Source of the DNA: Dactylorhiza incarnata
Lineage: Eukaryota > Streptophyta > Magnoliopsida > Asparagales > Orchidaceae
Assembly: GCA_033032865.1 (NCBI GenBank)
Contig: JAWHQI010000079.1
Location: 8,002,501 to 8,066,500 of the forward strand
Length of the DNA: 64,000 bases
Direction: 5' to 3'
Below, piece by piece: positions 9,601-20,651 of this stretch. The position numbers and the translations under genes are program-made. Below the pieces are notes generated by a model, which made no database searches, had not been told where the DNA came from, and saw only the letters and a program-made list of their open reading frames with translations. Numbering within the stretch: position 1 is the stretch's first letter; each line of letters begins with the position of its first letter.

Positions 9601-11087
9601 ATGTGATTTCGTTGCGATTTCCATGTTTTAATCTTTTGTCCTCTCTAGTGCACCAAGATGATTGCCAGTGTCCCTTCGGTGCTCCTGATCTTTGAACCCT
9701 CTTGGTTGTATTCTTTTACTCGTTGTGGTCTGTTAACATTTGAGTTACTCTTATGATTCATATTGATCGACGTGTACTTTGCCTTGACCCTATTTTCTTA
9801 GGGCCTTCCAGTGATTATCCTTTCGGGCTGCGTCCCGTGTTTAAATAAAATTTAAGTAATAAGAACTACTGTCTTTAGCCCCTCACAGTAGTTGTGTTTG
9901 GGGGACAGTGGGGGAAATGTTATAGCCTTGCACGGTAGTCGTGTTTGGGTGGTTGGGTCTAGTGGTACCCCCACCTGCTTTTGGGCTTGGGGTAGCGGAG
10001 GTAGTTAACCACTCCCGTATAATTTGAGCTGATCAGTCTCTTTAATTGATGAAACTAAATAAATGAACATGTTTGTTCCTCTTTTGGTATATAGTGCACT
10101 TGATGCTTGTTGGTTCTTTGTTTGGAGCTCTCTTTCGGTAAATTTGGCTTGGGTTGGTACCCCTTATGCCTTGCTTGTTTTTCTGCTAGTTTTCTGCCAC
10201 TTGTAATTCCTTGCTGAGGCGTTCTTTGTTTTATTGAATGCCTCAGGTTCAGAGCCGTAACGGCTAGTGGTGTAGCCTGAAGTTCAGAGTTTTGGTAGTT
10301 GTTCACCCCGCTGCTGCGAGGTAGTTGTTGTAGTCAGCTTTCTTCTTGTTCAGACATACTAGTTTAGGCCAATGGGTTAGTGTCAATTTGTTGGCGCCCA
10401 TTGTGCCTCTCTTGGTACTTTATAGTTTATTTGCCAGTTTTATGCCACTACTTTATGATCTGATACATCTTGATCTCTGGGGATGATTTATGTCTAGGTG
10501 CATTATAGTTATAAAATGACTTTCTTCATCTCCATATCACATCATTTTAACTGCAAAACTCTTATATTTAAAGTGACCTAATGGTATTTTCTACACTTAT
10601 ACTACGCCTAGACATGAGCATATCATTTACCTTATGTCCTTTCATCACGTGCATATAGGACCTTAAAATGAGTCAAATCAAGTACTTTCCGCTGCAAATA
10701 TAATATATTTTTTTTTTCTTGGTAGACTAGTTGATCCACGAGCCGAGAGACACAGTTCTTCCCCTAAAACTCTAATAAATGGTTCCCAAATGATAAATTT
10801 CCATGTGATCATGTTTTGAATTAATAAGTAAGAGGTTTCCGCCTGAGCGTCTGCAGTTGTCTCCTGCATGACGTGGCATCATGACGCGTATTTTCTCTTA
10901 CTCTGATATTCTTAAATTCTGAGAAAATGCGGGTTGTGACAACTACGGACAGGCCCACCAGAGTGTTGCCTGGCCCCTACACTGACATCGCACATCTTGC
11001 TCGATCTTTGCCCTTGGAGATTACCGAGGAATCTCTCGCCGCGTACAACTCTTTCATGGGTCCCTCAATCCCCTTTTATGAGTTCCC

Positions 11088-11897
11088 TTGAGTGACGATG
11101 TGCACTCATTCGATGGTCAAGAGGGAGAGGATTGGGAACTCATGGATGCACCAGTATGGTGTGCAGATTCTGGTTTTTCCTGCGGGGAGGCATCTGTGGA
11201 TATTTTCGCGGAGGCGACTGCTCATTTATTTTTTGATCATGAGAGCAGTCCGGTTCCTCCGCATTCCTTGCAAAATTCATCTACTCCTATCTTTAGTGAG
11301 TCGGCTGATGATGTCGCGCGGGTGGTTTATTTGGCGCCTGAGGTTGCGCCAAAGTGGGACGAGGATTTCATTCTCTCTGATGGGGAGTGTGATACCTTTG
11401 AACACGATGACGCACCGCGGTGGGATGAGGAAGACTCTCTTTCCGAGGAGGAGGTATTTACTTACTTCCTGGATTGGGACATCCAGCTCACCACCGAGGA
11501 CCCCGAGCTCCTGGGTTCCCCTTGTTACGACTCATATGATACCGACAGTGATCTGTGCTTGGATCCTGCCGGGATTGAGACCGGGATCACTCCCCCGATT
11601 GATTTTTATTCATGTTCTTCTTCTTTTTTATTTCATAATCCCCTTTCTCGATCTAAGCCTGTGCAGGTTGAGTCTTCACAGGTACTTCAGGAGGACTTGG
11701 AGCATTCTGCTCAAGTCAATGATGAGTGTATCCTATCATGTGAGGAGGTTGATCCCCCCTCCGTAGAGGAAGCCCCACTCATTGCCTTCTCCTCCTACTG
11801 CCTCCCTGGAGATTATACCTTGCTGGGCAAGGATAGTTTTGGTGAGTTGAGTGAGGATTCCTCCTCTTCTTACTTTTTATTCCCTCTGCCTGTGTGA
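11088..11897 (+). CDS. Acidic ORF of unknown function in the pol-less element
   Basis: About 270 codons are open, beginning one base out of frame with the end of the zinc-knuckle ORF (its stop is at 11089-11091). There is no obvious own ATG at the start; the first in-frame ATG encodes the M of WELMDAP, about 20 residues in. The protein is rich in Asp, Glu and Ser. It has three loosely repeated segments with AP-x-W: DAPVWCADSG, VAPKWDEDF and DAPRWDEED, each followed by acidic residues. I recognise no known domain. An uninterrupted frame of this length in an element whose LTRs differ by only a few percent suggests recent coding constraint, but its role is unknown. It may be the C-terminal part of a two-part Gag-like protein. 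Confidence 0.5.
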   Translation: MSDDVHSFDGQEGEDWELMDAPVWCADSGFSCGEASVDIFAEATAHLFFDHESSPVPPHSLQNSSTPIFSESADDVARVVYLAPEVAPKWDEDFILSDGECDTFEHDDAPRWDEEDSLSEEEVFTYFLDWDIQLTTEDPELLGSPCYDSYDTDSDLCLDPAGIETGITPPIDFYSCSSSFLFHNPLSRSKPVQVESSQVLQEDLEHSAQVNDECILSCEEVDPPSVEEAPLIAFSSYCLPGDYTLLGKDSFGELSEDSSSSYFLFPLPV

Positions 11898-13753
11898 GCA
11901 GGTATTATTTATATTCGGGTAGAGGCGTGACTGTTCTGTCGCCATATCGGTACCCGCTACCGACACGCATATTAGAACAGTTACCTGTGCATTTCCTTTT
12001 TCATAGACCCATTAGCTAGAACTGCTATAAATTTGAATAAGTCGTGCTGGGAGGACAATAACCCCAGTAGTTATCTTACTTTTTCCTGCATTTCTTATTT
12101 CATCTTGTTTAGTTTAGTTAGCTGTATTTTATTTTATTTTTGTACATTTTCTTTTGTTTTTGCGGAGCTCACCCCTGCAGGTCATTCTTCTGGCGGATGC
12201 TGCAGCTTTGTCTTGGTTTACACGCGTCTTCTGGTATGCTCACCTGCTGAGCATTGGGTGCTCTCTTTCCCGAGACTTCATTTTGAATTTCATGGTTCTA
12301 TCTTGTGTTGGATTGTTTAGTTTAAGTCTGGAGGAGAGATATTTATTATACCCACTGCACGTGCACATCTCAGTGCATGCTAGAAGTATTTTATTTCAGT
12401 CATTTTATTTGTTCATCTTCATCGCACACCACTCCACCCACTTGAGCGCGCACTCACTTGTGTGTGTATTTCCGTTCACGCTTATCTTGGTTTGGAATGT
12501 GAAATAGGATGTTAGCTTAGGAATTGCAAATCAGAGTGCGATGTTGACTCTTGCAGTGCTCTAGTCGCATCCGCATGCTCTAGTAGAAATTTGAGTAAAA
12601 TTAGATTATTTTTATGCATTTAATTTACGATTAGTGTTCTTGCGTAGTTTTAAATTTATTATACTCAATTGGTGAATGTGAATGAAATTGGCGGTAGCAC
12701 GGTGTTGTGTGTAAGCAAGCGCTAGTTGTGTGTTGCTCGAGTCGGAAGTAAGGTTTACCTTTCTCGTGGGCTAAGAACTTGCCCCAAGCGACTCTTGAAG
12801 CATGGGCGAGAGCATCTCATTTTGTTAAACGTGATGTAGGCCATCTAGTTGGCTAGTTTGAGCTTTGATTTCCATGACCCATTCGCTTACCCTTGCAAGC
12901 CAATTTGTGCCTACCCCTCCTTTGTTTCAGCTCTTTTTTCAATCACCAAAGCCTGGAACTTATCCTATTATTGCAACCATGTGGCGAGTTAACTGATATC
13001 ATATTTCTTGATTTGGTGTGATGTTTGGAACCTTTGTGATGCGAAAGAAAAATGTATTGTGTGCTGAAAACATTGTTGTAAACCAACCGGGGGATAAAAG
13101 AAAAAGAAAAAAAATGAAGTTAAAAGAAAATTGGAATGAAAAAAAATCCATTTGAGCGTAATAGAAAATTTAGTTGGTATTTGTTGGAGTAGGATGTGTG
13201 CACACCCAGTTTTCAAGCCAAGTCTGGGGGTGTGTCACACTAGCATCGTTTTTGGTCTTGTTTTGGTACAGCGTTATCTTTTGACTCAATTGGGTTGCAT
13301 AGCCGTCTCGTTTATCGTTGAATATCATAGCGTATCCTAAGCCCCATTATAACCTGAAAGTCCTATTGATTTAACTTTTGAGTTTGCTAGCGCCGTGGAG
13401 AGAGTGTAACCGGGCAAGCTTATGGTTCTCGACGTTGATGGATTTCAGCGGAGTTATCCCCGAATTCCGGTCTTTAGCAACACCCTCCTGAGTGGCTTGT
13501 TTATTTCACACCGGGCACGACCGCACAAATTCTTCATGATTCACCATCTGAGTACAAATAAATCTCTATTTACGCATTTATACTTTTGTAAATTAGTTAG
13601 CATAGTTAGAATCTCCTTGTATTGAATTTCTATTTGCATGCATATGATACTTCACACCGTACTCCTATTTTGCAATTCCCTTCACTAACTACCATTTTCA
13701 TATTCCGCCGGATTTGTTTGCTCGGGACGCGCAAACAGGTAAGTCTGGGGGTG
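11898..13753 (+). other. Non-coding 3' interior of the pol-less element, ending in a purine tract
   Basis: No convincing gene occurs in these 1.85 kb. Near the start is a nested stem-loop: ACTGTTCT (11930-11937) pairs with AGAACAGT (11974-11981), and inside it CGGTA (11948-11952) pairs with TACCG (11958-11962). The G-rich stretch aagtctgggggtg just before the 3' LTR is the candidate polypurine tract priming plus-strand DNA. A similar agtctgggggtgtg occurs at 13222-13235. Confidence 0.6.
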
Positions 13754-15532
13754 TGATGAGTCCCAATTATATACACTTTTATGGACTCATCTGGGCCGTA
13801 TTTCTAGTCTATGCACCACATTTTAGGCACGTTTTCATTCATATGTACTATTCCATGCTAGGTGCACCTTTAAGCGCATTCTGGTGTGCAATTGCGCTCC
13901 TTGTTGTTGGGGGTAAGCACATGGTGCTCCCCTTCCCATCTTCTATGTTTTTCTGTGCTGGACGTGTATTCCCAGCTGGTATATCTTGTTTGTAGGTGAC
14001 CTGATCGTCCCGTTTTCCCCAGAATTCATGTCTGTACATACCGCACGGTCGTGCGTTTCCTTGACGCACGGTCGGTTGCGGTCGTGCGTTTGTGTCTGGG
14101 CTGAAAATGGAGCGTCGGAGTTTACTAGTCCGTTTGAAAGCACGGCCGGATTCGCCCGTGCGTGAGTAAAACGCACGATCGACCTGTGTATTCTTGATTT
14201 CTGAGCGTCGGATTTTACCCGTGCGTTTGAACGCATGGGCGGTGTTGATCGTGCGTGAGCAAAACGCACGGGTGGCGCAGCGTCTTCCCCAAGTCACGTT
14301 TTATCATTTAATAACGCACGGTCTGCGCACGGTCGTGCGTTCGACCGTGCGTGACCATTTTCTGACAGAATTTCTATTTAAGCCGCAGGTCTTGCCTTAT
14401 TCGATCGATCGTTTTTCCCGCTCCCAAAGCTCCAGTTCCGCGCCCTTTTCGCCGTCCATAGCCGCCCACCACCAGGAGGTGCTCCGGGACTATTCTGCAC
14501 GCCTATCTTGATCCCGGAGATCATCTCGGCCTCCTCCTTCATCCTAGAGCTTCGAAGGAAGATTTAGCCGCCATTGCCATCAAGCAAGAGGAAGTTTGCA
14601 ACCTTTACCGGATCGTGAGACGAAGAAGACGGGCTCATTGGAGAGTCGTGACAGCTCTCTCTACCCCGGACGTTGTTGAGGACCGAGCTTGGACACGGAT
14701 TGACAACCTAGCGATTCCAACCGTGACTCCTCGATGAGCCTTCGGATTCGGTCGATTTCTTGCCTTATTCTTCTCTTATTGATGTGTATATGCTGTAGAT
14801 CTTTATTATTATGATGAAGTAGCACTTAGACTAGTTTGTGTTTCTATATATTTCATGTCTATGTGAAATGCTTTACTGTTTGAGTTGCTTGAGGTGCGCC
14901 CCATTCCATCCTCCATCCCGCCGTCACGTTCGTTTGCCGCACTAGCAATTGCTAGTGGCGTGCTTGTCGACGAGGTGCTTGCGAACCTCATCCATATGCC
15001 TACTCTTCCATCCGCCTAGCGAAGCGTGGCATAGCGGCCCGTGTAATCCATTCCGACTCCGCCGGTGCGAACCATTCCATCTGTATGCCTACTCTTCCAT
15101 CCGCCTAGCGAAGCGTGGCATAGCGGCCCGTGTAATCCATTCGCCTAACGAAGCAGCGCGCTCAAGGCCTGCACAGTTCGATTCCGCTTGCCTACTCGTC
15201 CATCCGCCCTTGCGACGCAGTGCGCTCAAGGCCTGCCTAGTCTCCATCCCGCCAAGCGAAGCATTGCATAGCGGCATTGCATAGGAGTAGTTATAGTTAT
15301 TTTCTCTTTATTTTCCACAAATCAAATCCCCCGTTTTCCGCAATCCATCCGACGTAAAGGACTTCAATCTCAAGTCCTTCCTCGAACGTTAACTCCACCT
15401 TACTATGTTCCTTGAGAGATTTGATACTTGGGGATTACTCCTCGTTTTATATTACTTGAACGATCGGTACACTGCCGTTTCGTGCCGCAGTCTTGCTACC
15501 GCCTATAGCGGTGTGCTAAGACTTGCGCATCA
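13754..15532 (+). repeat. 3' LTR of the pol-less element
   Basis: This LTR is 1779 bp and close to identical to 5932-7710, with the palindromic words at about 14042-14352 and TATA-like TCTATTTAAG at 14373-14382. It ends GCGCATCA at 15532, after which the Harbinger ORF1 exon resumes. Confidence 0.93.
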
Positions 15533-16010
15533 CCCCCCGAGTTAGAGGAACGATTGAGGAGGATGTTCGATTTAGTAGTTGTCTGTGGACGTCATGCTAC
15601 CATTCCTAGCATAAGGAGTAATCCACCCGAGTCTACCGACGAGAGAGAGTTGTCCGGTGGGGAGCATGACATCCAGGAGGATAATGTTGCACCACCTCCC
15701 CCCGAGGTCACATCGGCGAGGATGAGGAAGAAAGGAAAGAAAAGTGCCACCAGCTCCATCTTAGAAGATCTGGCAGAATATTCAAGGACCATCAGTCGAT
15801 GCACTCAGGGACATCCGAAGAGAAATCCGTATACTATTACTCAGGCATTATAGAGGTTAAGTGGATACCCCGACGTTGTAGCAGATGAGAAATTCTATGA
15901 CTTTGCCATCACTTTTTTGTTGGACAAAGGTCATAGAGAGGCATTTATGTTCCTACCCAAGGGTATGAACATAAAGTGGATTTATAACCGCTACAATGGT
16001 GGGGAGTAGG
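15533..16010 (+). pseudogene. Harbinger ORF1, right part after the LTR insertion
   Basis: This continues the Myb/SANT-like protein cut at 5931. The frame reads PELEERLRRMFD then VVVCGRHATIP, followed by an acidic and basic linker and a C-terminal segment (LDKGHREAFMFLPKGMN). One stop (TAG, 15851-15853) interrupts the C-terminal part. The reading frame across the insertion is uncertain by one base because the junction is a run of C. It lies about 200 bp upstream of the transposase. Confidence 0.8.
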
Positions 16011-16220
16011 CTTATTAGTATTTATGGTCATGTACTGCTAGACTTTTATTGTCATTTCTGTTGTTGTGGTGGGATATTATTAGTACTTTTGTTACATTAT
16101 TATTTCTGTTGGCTATTATTATTAGTATTTATGCTAGATTGTTACTATTTTTTCTGTTGTTGTTGTGGTTGTGGTTAGCCGGTTATTCTTATTTATTTCC
16201 TGTCTTTTGTTTATCAGAAT

Positions 16221-17508
16221 ATGTCTACCACTGACTCTGATGATTCAGAAGATAGCTTTGAGGCTATTAAAAGTTATGCGATCGCACATCATCAAAATGT
16301 TTTTGCAGCAGTCAGTATTTTGGCTGAAAGTAGTTCTCTTTTCAACCAACCAGTACCCTGCATGACGTCGAAGCAAACATGTGATAATTGGGTTGGAGAA
16401 ATGCTTCAATCTTCGACAGTCAGGTTTCATAATTTTTTTCGGATGTCCCAAGAAATTTTTATGGATTTATTGCATGTCTTGGAGGAGAAGTACGGATTTC
16501 ACAGGACAAGACGGACTGCATCTAGAGAGATTTTGGCACTGACCTTGGACATACTGTCTCATAACGAGGTCATGAGATAGACATGTGAGCGGTTTCAACA
16601 CTCAACGGAGACTGCTAGAAGGTTTCTTGGAGAAGACATTCACGTGTTGCTACTACTGGTGGATGAAGTGATTCAGCCATTAGATAGATCTTTCAATAGC
16701 ACACCGCCAGAGATTCTTTACGACTCACGTTACATGCCCTTCTTCAAAGATTGTGCCGGTGCAATTGATGGAACACATGTTCATGCATGCGTACCTGTTC
16801 GTGATCAAGTACCGTACATTGGGAGATATGGCATCCCAACAAAAATGTGATGGCTGCTTGCGATTTCAACATGTGTTTCACGTCCGTTATGCCAGGTTGG
16901 GAAGACTCTACATATGATAGCCGCATTTTCAATTTTCCGCTTCGGGATCCCCGTTACAAATTTCCACATCCACCATCGGGTAATAAGATTTCTATTCCTT
17001 TTTTATACTTCACACCTTCAAAGCATAACAACTTTGCTCATATTTTTCAGGAAAATATTACTTGGTGGATTCTGGGTATCCGCTACAAAGGGGATACTTG
17101 AAACCATACCAAGAGACACGTTATCATCTTCCAGACTTTGCTCGTGGCGGTCGTGCACTGGAAGGATGCTGAGAGATATTTAATCATGCGCACTCATCCC
17201 TTAGAAGTGTCATTGAAAGATCGTTCGGCATTTGGAAGAAGAAGTGGGCCATATTGCGTGATATGCCGAGCTACAGCTTCACCAAACAAAGCGATATTGT
17301 GATGGCAACTATGGCATTGCATAATTTTATTCGGCGACACCCTTCGCAAAGGGACATTGATTTCAATGAGTTCGAGCAGGGAGGTGGTGATGAGGGGGTG
17401 AGCACACAAGGGCATCAAGTTGTTTGTCCTGATACTGCAGGCGGGGTAGAAGAGATGATCACGTTGCATGAAAGAATAGCGCAACAGTTGTACGCTTCTA
17501 GATCATAG
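16221..17508 (+). pseudogene. PIF/Harbinger DDE transposase, broken
   Basis: A nuclease of the HARBI1-like DDE family that cuts and pastes the element. From ATG 16221 the first 119 codons carry the N-terminal region, then a TAG near 16578. The same frame continues with the first catalytic aspartate in DCAGAIDGTH. A one-base deletion near 16847 shifts the frame; the next frame gives NVMAACDFNM and, after GWEDSTY, the second aspartate in DSR. A probable 71-bp intron (16980-17050, GT...AG) follows, then [12 protein letters not shown]. The last part keeps the catalytic glutamate in SVIERSFG and the conserved ATMALHNFIRR, after a TGA near 17170. It ends at TAG 17506-17508. The triad is present, but two nonsense codons and a frameshift disable it. 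Confidence 0.9.
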
Positions 17509-17673
17509 ATGGGTGGGAAGATATGCACGTTTTCATTCAATAAGCACTGAAAACTCCATTTGACCCAAACAGTTTTTTGCCAAAACTCCATTTCTCAGAA
17601 ACAGCTGTTTTTCAAAACTCCATTTCTGATCAGCAGCTTTTCATCGGCAACATCCCAACCAAACGCAACCTTA

Positions 17674-18260
17674 ATAATAAAGAGATAGAATTGATTAAGC
17701 TTAGAGAGGAAAACACAAATCTAAAAGAAGAGCTAGCAAAGCAAAGGCCTTTGAGGACTCACTCAATGTGAGGAGTCAGAAGCTCAAGGATATCACAGAA
17801 AATCTCTCTATGAGATTTAATCACCTAGGGTTAGGAGCAGAGCCCTCCACTAGCACATAAACATCTAGAAAACCAGCCTGGAAAAATCCAGTTTCCTTTG
17901 TTAGACCTAGTGATTATCAACCCAGTGAGAAGAGTGCATCAATCAAGGGTAAGGCTGGTAGTTATTCAGATAGGATAGATAAACCTAATAAAATACATCT
18001 GAATAAGAAAGAAAAACCTTTAGGAAAGAACAATGTAGAGAAGTCAAATAATAACAATCTAAAGGTAAAATCAAAATCTAAAATAATAAAACACTCTGCT
18101 GATCTCCTGCATTTAGATATATTCTATACTCATCTTAAGTATCAAAACAATAGGTTTGGGAAAACCATTCCTTATCATCCCAAAGGGTATCATGAAAGAC
18201 CCTCCTATTCTTTCATTGAACCCTACAATGGTAAAAGCAAAGGGCCCAAGGTAACCTAGG
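17674..18260 (+). pseudogene. gag C-terminal part of element A after the Harbinger insertion
   Basis: Coding sequence resumes with NNKEIELIKLREEN and a coiled-coil-like stretch that follows on from NQNLTNEL at 4029. It stops at 17769-17771. Further Lys/Asn-rich Gag tail is readable with shifts (about 17880-18260; FVRPSDYQPSEKS, then FGKTIPYHPKGYHERPSYSF). No protease motif, integrase, RT or RNase H follows before the extra ORF. Confidence 0.7.
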
Positions 18261-18894
18261 TTCCCCCTAATGTTTGAATTACTTGTGCAGGGTTAGGTTA
18301 GGTCCCACTCAGGAGAGAAAGGAGTGGGAAGTAATATATAGGTCAAAGATAAGGAACAAACTTCATTCAAGGGAGTAATTTCTACCTTGAATCCTCAACA
18401 TTTATTACATTATATTATGATCTATTTTCAATAAATGTAATTGCTGGAAAAAACAGCATGAATTTTCTAAAGAAATAGATCTGTTTATTAAGAGGTACGT
18501 CGAATAGAAGTCGACGTATCATCAACTTCTGCTCTACGCCAGCGTCAAGAAGCACTCAGAGTAGATAATTCGAATAGAATTCAACGTAGCGTCAAGTTCA
18601 GATCGACACATACGTCGACTTATTAAACACTGATTAAATTCGAAATTATGTCGAATGGAAATTGACGTAACGTCGACAGGAATATGTCAACTTAGGGTCT
18701 CTGAATAGCCTCGAAGCTACGTCGAATACTAGTCGACGCAATGTCGATATATCAGTGCTCACAGTATTGCTTCTAGAAGCAATCTCGACACAGCTTTGCG
18801 CGCCGAATAATAAGTGTTATCGACGGTGCGTCAACCTAAACCCTAAGTATCGGCGATTCATCTGCTTTTAAGCAATTATTGCGTTGAAACATTT
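18261..18894. other. Spacer of element A with CGTCGA/TCGACG words
   Basis: No gene. From about 18485 to 18840 it holds many TACGTCGA, GTCGACG and GACGTA words that also fill A's LTR at 21024-21430. A CT-rich leader follows (18900-18990). Together they look like a second regulatory block ahead of the extra ORF, though I see no strong TATA box. Confidence 0.6.
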
Positions 18895-20651
18895 ATGCTT
18901 TCGAATTCTCTTCCTCTTATTCTCTTGCTCTCCTACTTTCCAGCTCTCTCGTGTCCCTCTCTCTCTCGTCTTCTTTGTGTTTGCAAGTACACCCAAATTC
19001 AAATGGCTCCACCAAAAGTTAACTCTGGATTTGATGTGGACATCGAGTCGTTCAATGCTGCTGTAGAAAACTTCAAGGCCATCCTTGGTCTATTTCATTC
19101 TACTGGTTTGACAAAGCTGATCTCCATGAGATGTATGGTTCTAGATGTAGAACTTACAGAATTCAAGGATACTCTTTCAGTAGTAGATGGTGGTTCTCTC
19201 CAATAGACAATCTCTGGTCAAGACATCAGCATATCTGAAGAGATACTCTCCCAGACATTTGATCTGCCCACTGGGAATGACCTAGATGAACTGTCAGGAG
19301 AGGAAATAAAGAATGTCCTGGAAATAATGTTGTTCAAGAAGGAGAAGCCAATTAATCTTAAAAAGATTGATGTGGCAGAGGAGTACAGATTTTTGGTTGA
19401 CATTGTGGGGAAGGTTATGCTATGTAAAATTGCATCCCATGATGCTATCCCCAGGCAGCAGTTGCAGATTATGGGAGTGCTAGTTATGCAGAAGAAGATT
19501 AACTGGGGGAGGTGCCTCCTAAAGCTGATTATTCACAAGTACTCCAACAAGGAGAATGCTTTCATGAGGATCATGAGTCAGGTACTGCTTCACCACTATC
19601 CCGCTGTGTGTAAATCCAATGGAGTGCCCATTCCTCCTGGAAAGAGAATAAACATAGGGATATTCTCTAAGTGGACCGGGCAAATCTCAAAGCCTGGTCA
19701 AGCTCTGGCTTCTCCTCCTCCATCTCCTCCTCATCAAGAGTCTGAAAGGTAAACACCAGATCTCCCTAGGGATAATATCCCTCTGCTGGACATTGTTCCA
19801 GATCTTCCTCGGGATGACACTCCAGCACAACAATAACAACAACAGCAACAACAACAACAGTTCCCATCCACCTCAGCACATGAGCCATCTCCTCAGCTAA
19901 CCCATCAACTACCTTTGACCTTGAGCAGGTCATTTCAAAAGATGTGGCTCTTGCTTCTTCCACCTTTGCAGACTTGGTGGCCACCCAGACAAGAAAGTTT
20001 GATAGAAAATACTCCCAGATGGAGGCTGAGTTACTAAACTCAAAAACATCCCTCCATGGCCTAAAAGAGTTTATCTCTTCCTCCATGGTTACAAAAGAGT
20101 TCTTAACCTCTCTGGCCAACAAGGTCAAGAAGGGGGAGAACATATTGGAGGAAGAGAGACATGTCCTTGAATTGAGTGGACAAGATCAGGGTGATGCTAA
20201 TAATGAGCCTGCTCCTGACAAAGCGACTACCTTTCAAGGTGCACAGATCCAGGGAAAGCCTGCAGATCAGGGGGAGCTCCAAGTAAAATTTAATGATGAA
20301 GGAATAGATGCAACAGTTCAGGGGGAGCTTGCTCCAGATGTTCAAATGAACTTGGATATAGAAATGGAAGCTGTAAGTATAGCAGCAGGCCAAGAGAAGG
20401 CTCAGATGGACAATCTGCTAGATGAGGTGGCACATATTGCTCAGGAAGCTGCCCAGGAGGCTGAACATAATGCACAAACACAGGGGGAGTTTCCTAAGGA
20501 GAAAGCTAATGCTGAAGAACCAGAAGATGATGAAGATGTGCCTCTAAGAATGTCAAAGAGGAATACTATCCCAAAAGTCTTCACCAGGAAGAGAAGAACT
20601 CCTGAGAAGGATTTCAGAAATTCAGGTACTATGAGAATTATTGACCTCTGA
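18895..20651 (+). pseudogene. Extra ORF of element A (putative plant-transposon-protein type), broken
   Basis: A long frame lies between gag and the 3' LTR, where pol or an env-like gene would be expected. The likely start is the ATG at 19003 (MAPPKVNSG); the longer start at 18895 lies in the CT-rich leader. The protein has a mainly helical region (GLTKLISMRC..., ...LSQTFDLPTGND) and a second block (VGKVMLCKIASHD, ...INWGRCLLKLIIHKY). Its layout resembles the antisense ORF of element C and the putative plant transposon protein domain. The C-terminal half (from about 19915) is Gln/Glu-rich with a basic end (SKRNTIPKVFTRKRR). Stops at 19204-19206, 19750-19752 and about 19834 and a frameshift near 19910 break it. 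Function is unknown. Confidence 0.6.

Larger units (their letters stand above)
8169..10941 (+). mobile_element. Solo LTR (2773 bp), gypsy-type
   Basis: The element begins TGTAACGCCC and ends TTGTGACA, with no internal region. It is flanked by perfect 5-bp duplications ACTAC (8164-8168 and 10942-10946). The TGTAACGCCC start and the length fit LTRs of plant Ty3/gypsy chromoviruses such as the Tekay/Del group, but this is by resemblance only. A TATA-like gtttatatataagcc lies near 8544. The body holds the CTCGAG repeat array and a GC-rich repeat. A solo LTR arises by recombination between the two LTRs of a complete element. Confidence 0.88.
8023..11091 (+). pseudogene. Small CCHC zinc-knuckle ORF, split by a solo LTR
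   Basis: From ATG 8023 the frame encodes about 49 residues up to 8168, with an intact zinc knuckle CLLCQGLGHMLKDC (C-x2-C-x4-H-x4-C). Such knuckles are typical of Gag nucleocapsid domains and bind RNA. The solo LTR 8169-10941 plus one copy of its 5-bp duplication interrupts it. Leaving those out, the frame continues unbroken from 10947 for about 47 more residues and ends at TGA 11089-11091. The original product was therefore roughly 96 residues, far shorter than a full Gag. The next ORF begins in the -1 frame at the same point, so the two may once have been one protein. I recognise no capsid domain. Confidence 0.6.
5932..15532 (+). mobile_element. Pol-less LTR retrotransposon (LARD-like), Athila/Tat-type primer site
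   Basis: Two direct LTRs of exactly 1779 bp (5932-7710 and 13754-15532) bound this element; each begins TGATGAG and ends CATCA. In the first ~200 aligned bases I count about four differences, so the insertion is fairly recent. Flanks are GCCCC on the left and CCCCC on the right, a likely 5-bp target duplication with one change. The interior has a tRNA-Asp-type primer site, a small zinc-knuckle ORF (split by a solo LTR), an acidic 270-codon ORF and a G-rich tract before the 3' LTR. It has no protease, RT, RNase H or integrase. It resembles large non-autonomous elements (LARD or TR-GAG) that borrow enzymes. Confidence 0.9.
4030..17670 (+). mobile_element. PIF/Harbinger DNA transposon, inserted in element A gag
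   Basis: The element starts GGTCCCATTTGGTTCGG and its other end, read inward, is GGTTGCGTTTGGTTGGG. These imperfect inverted repeats have the GTTTGGTT core common in PIF/Harbinger ends. The target duplication is TTA (4027-4029 and 17671-17673), the 3-bp TWA site typical of the superfamily. It carries both standard genes, a Myb/SANT-like ORF1 and a DDE transposase, in the same orientation. Without the nested LTR element (5932-15532) it would be about 4 kb. Both genes are broken, so it can no longer move itself. Confidence 0.92.

Noticed and set aside
8882..9695. Overlapping open frames on both strands with repeated SRE-type peptides
   Set aside because: They arise from the CTCGAG repeat in the solo LTR; period and content follow the DNA repeat, and there is no recognisable domain.
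12033..12507. Short hydrophobic frames in the 3' interior of the pol-less element
   Set aside because: T-rich composition, overlapping frames and no conserved motif.
18895..19002. Signal-peptide-like N-terminus of the element A extra ORF
   Set aside because: The hydrophobic residues are encoded by a CT-rich leader; the ATG at 19003 is the more likely start.
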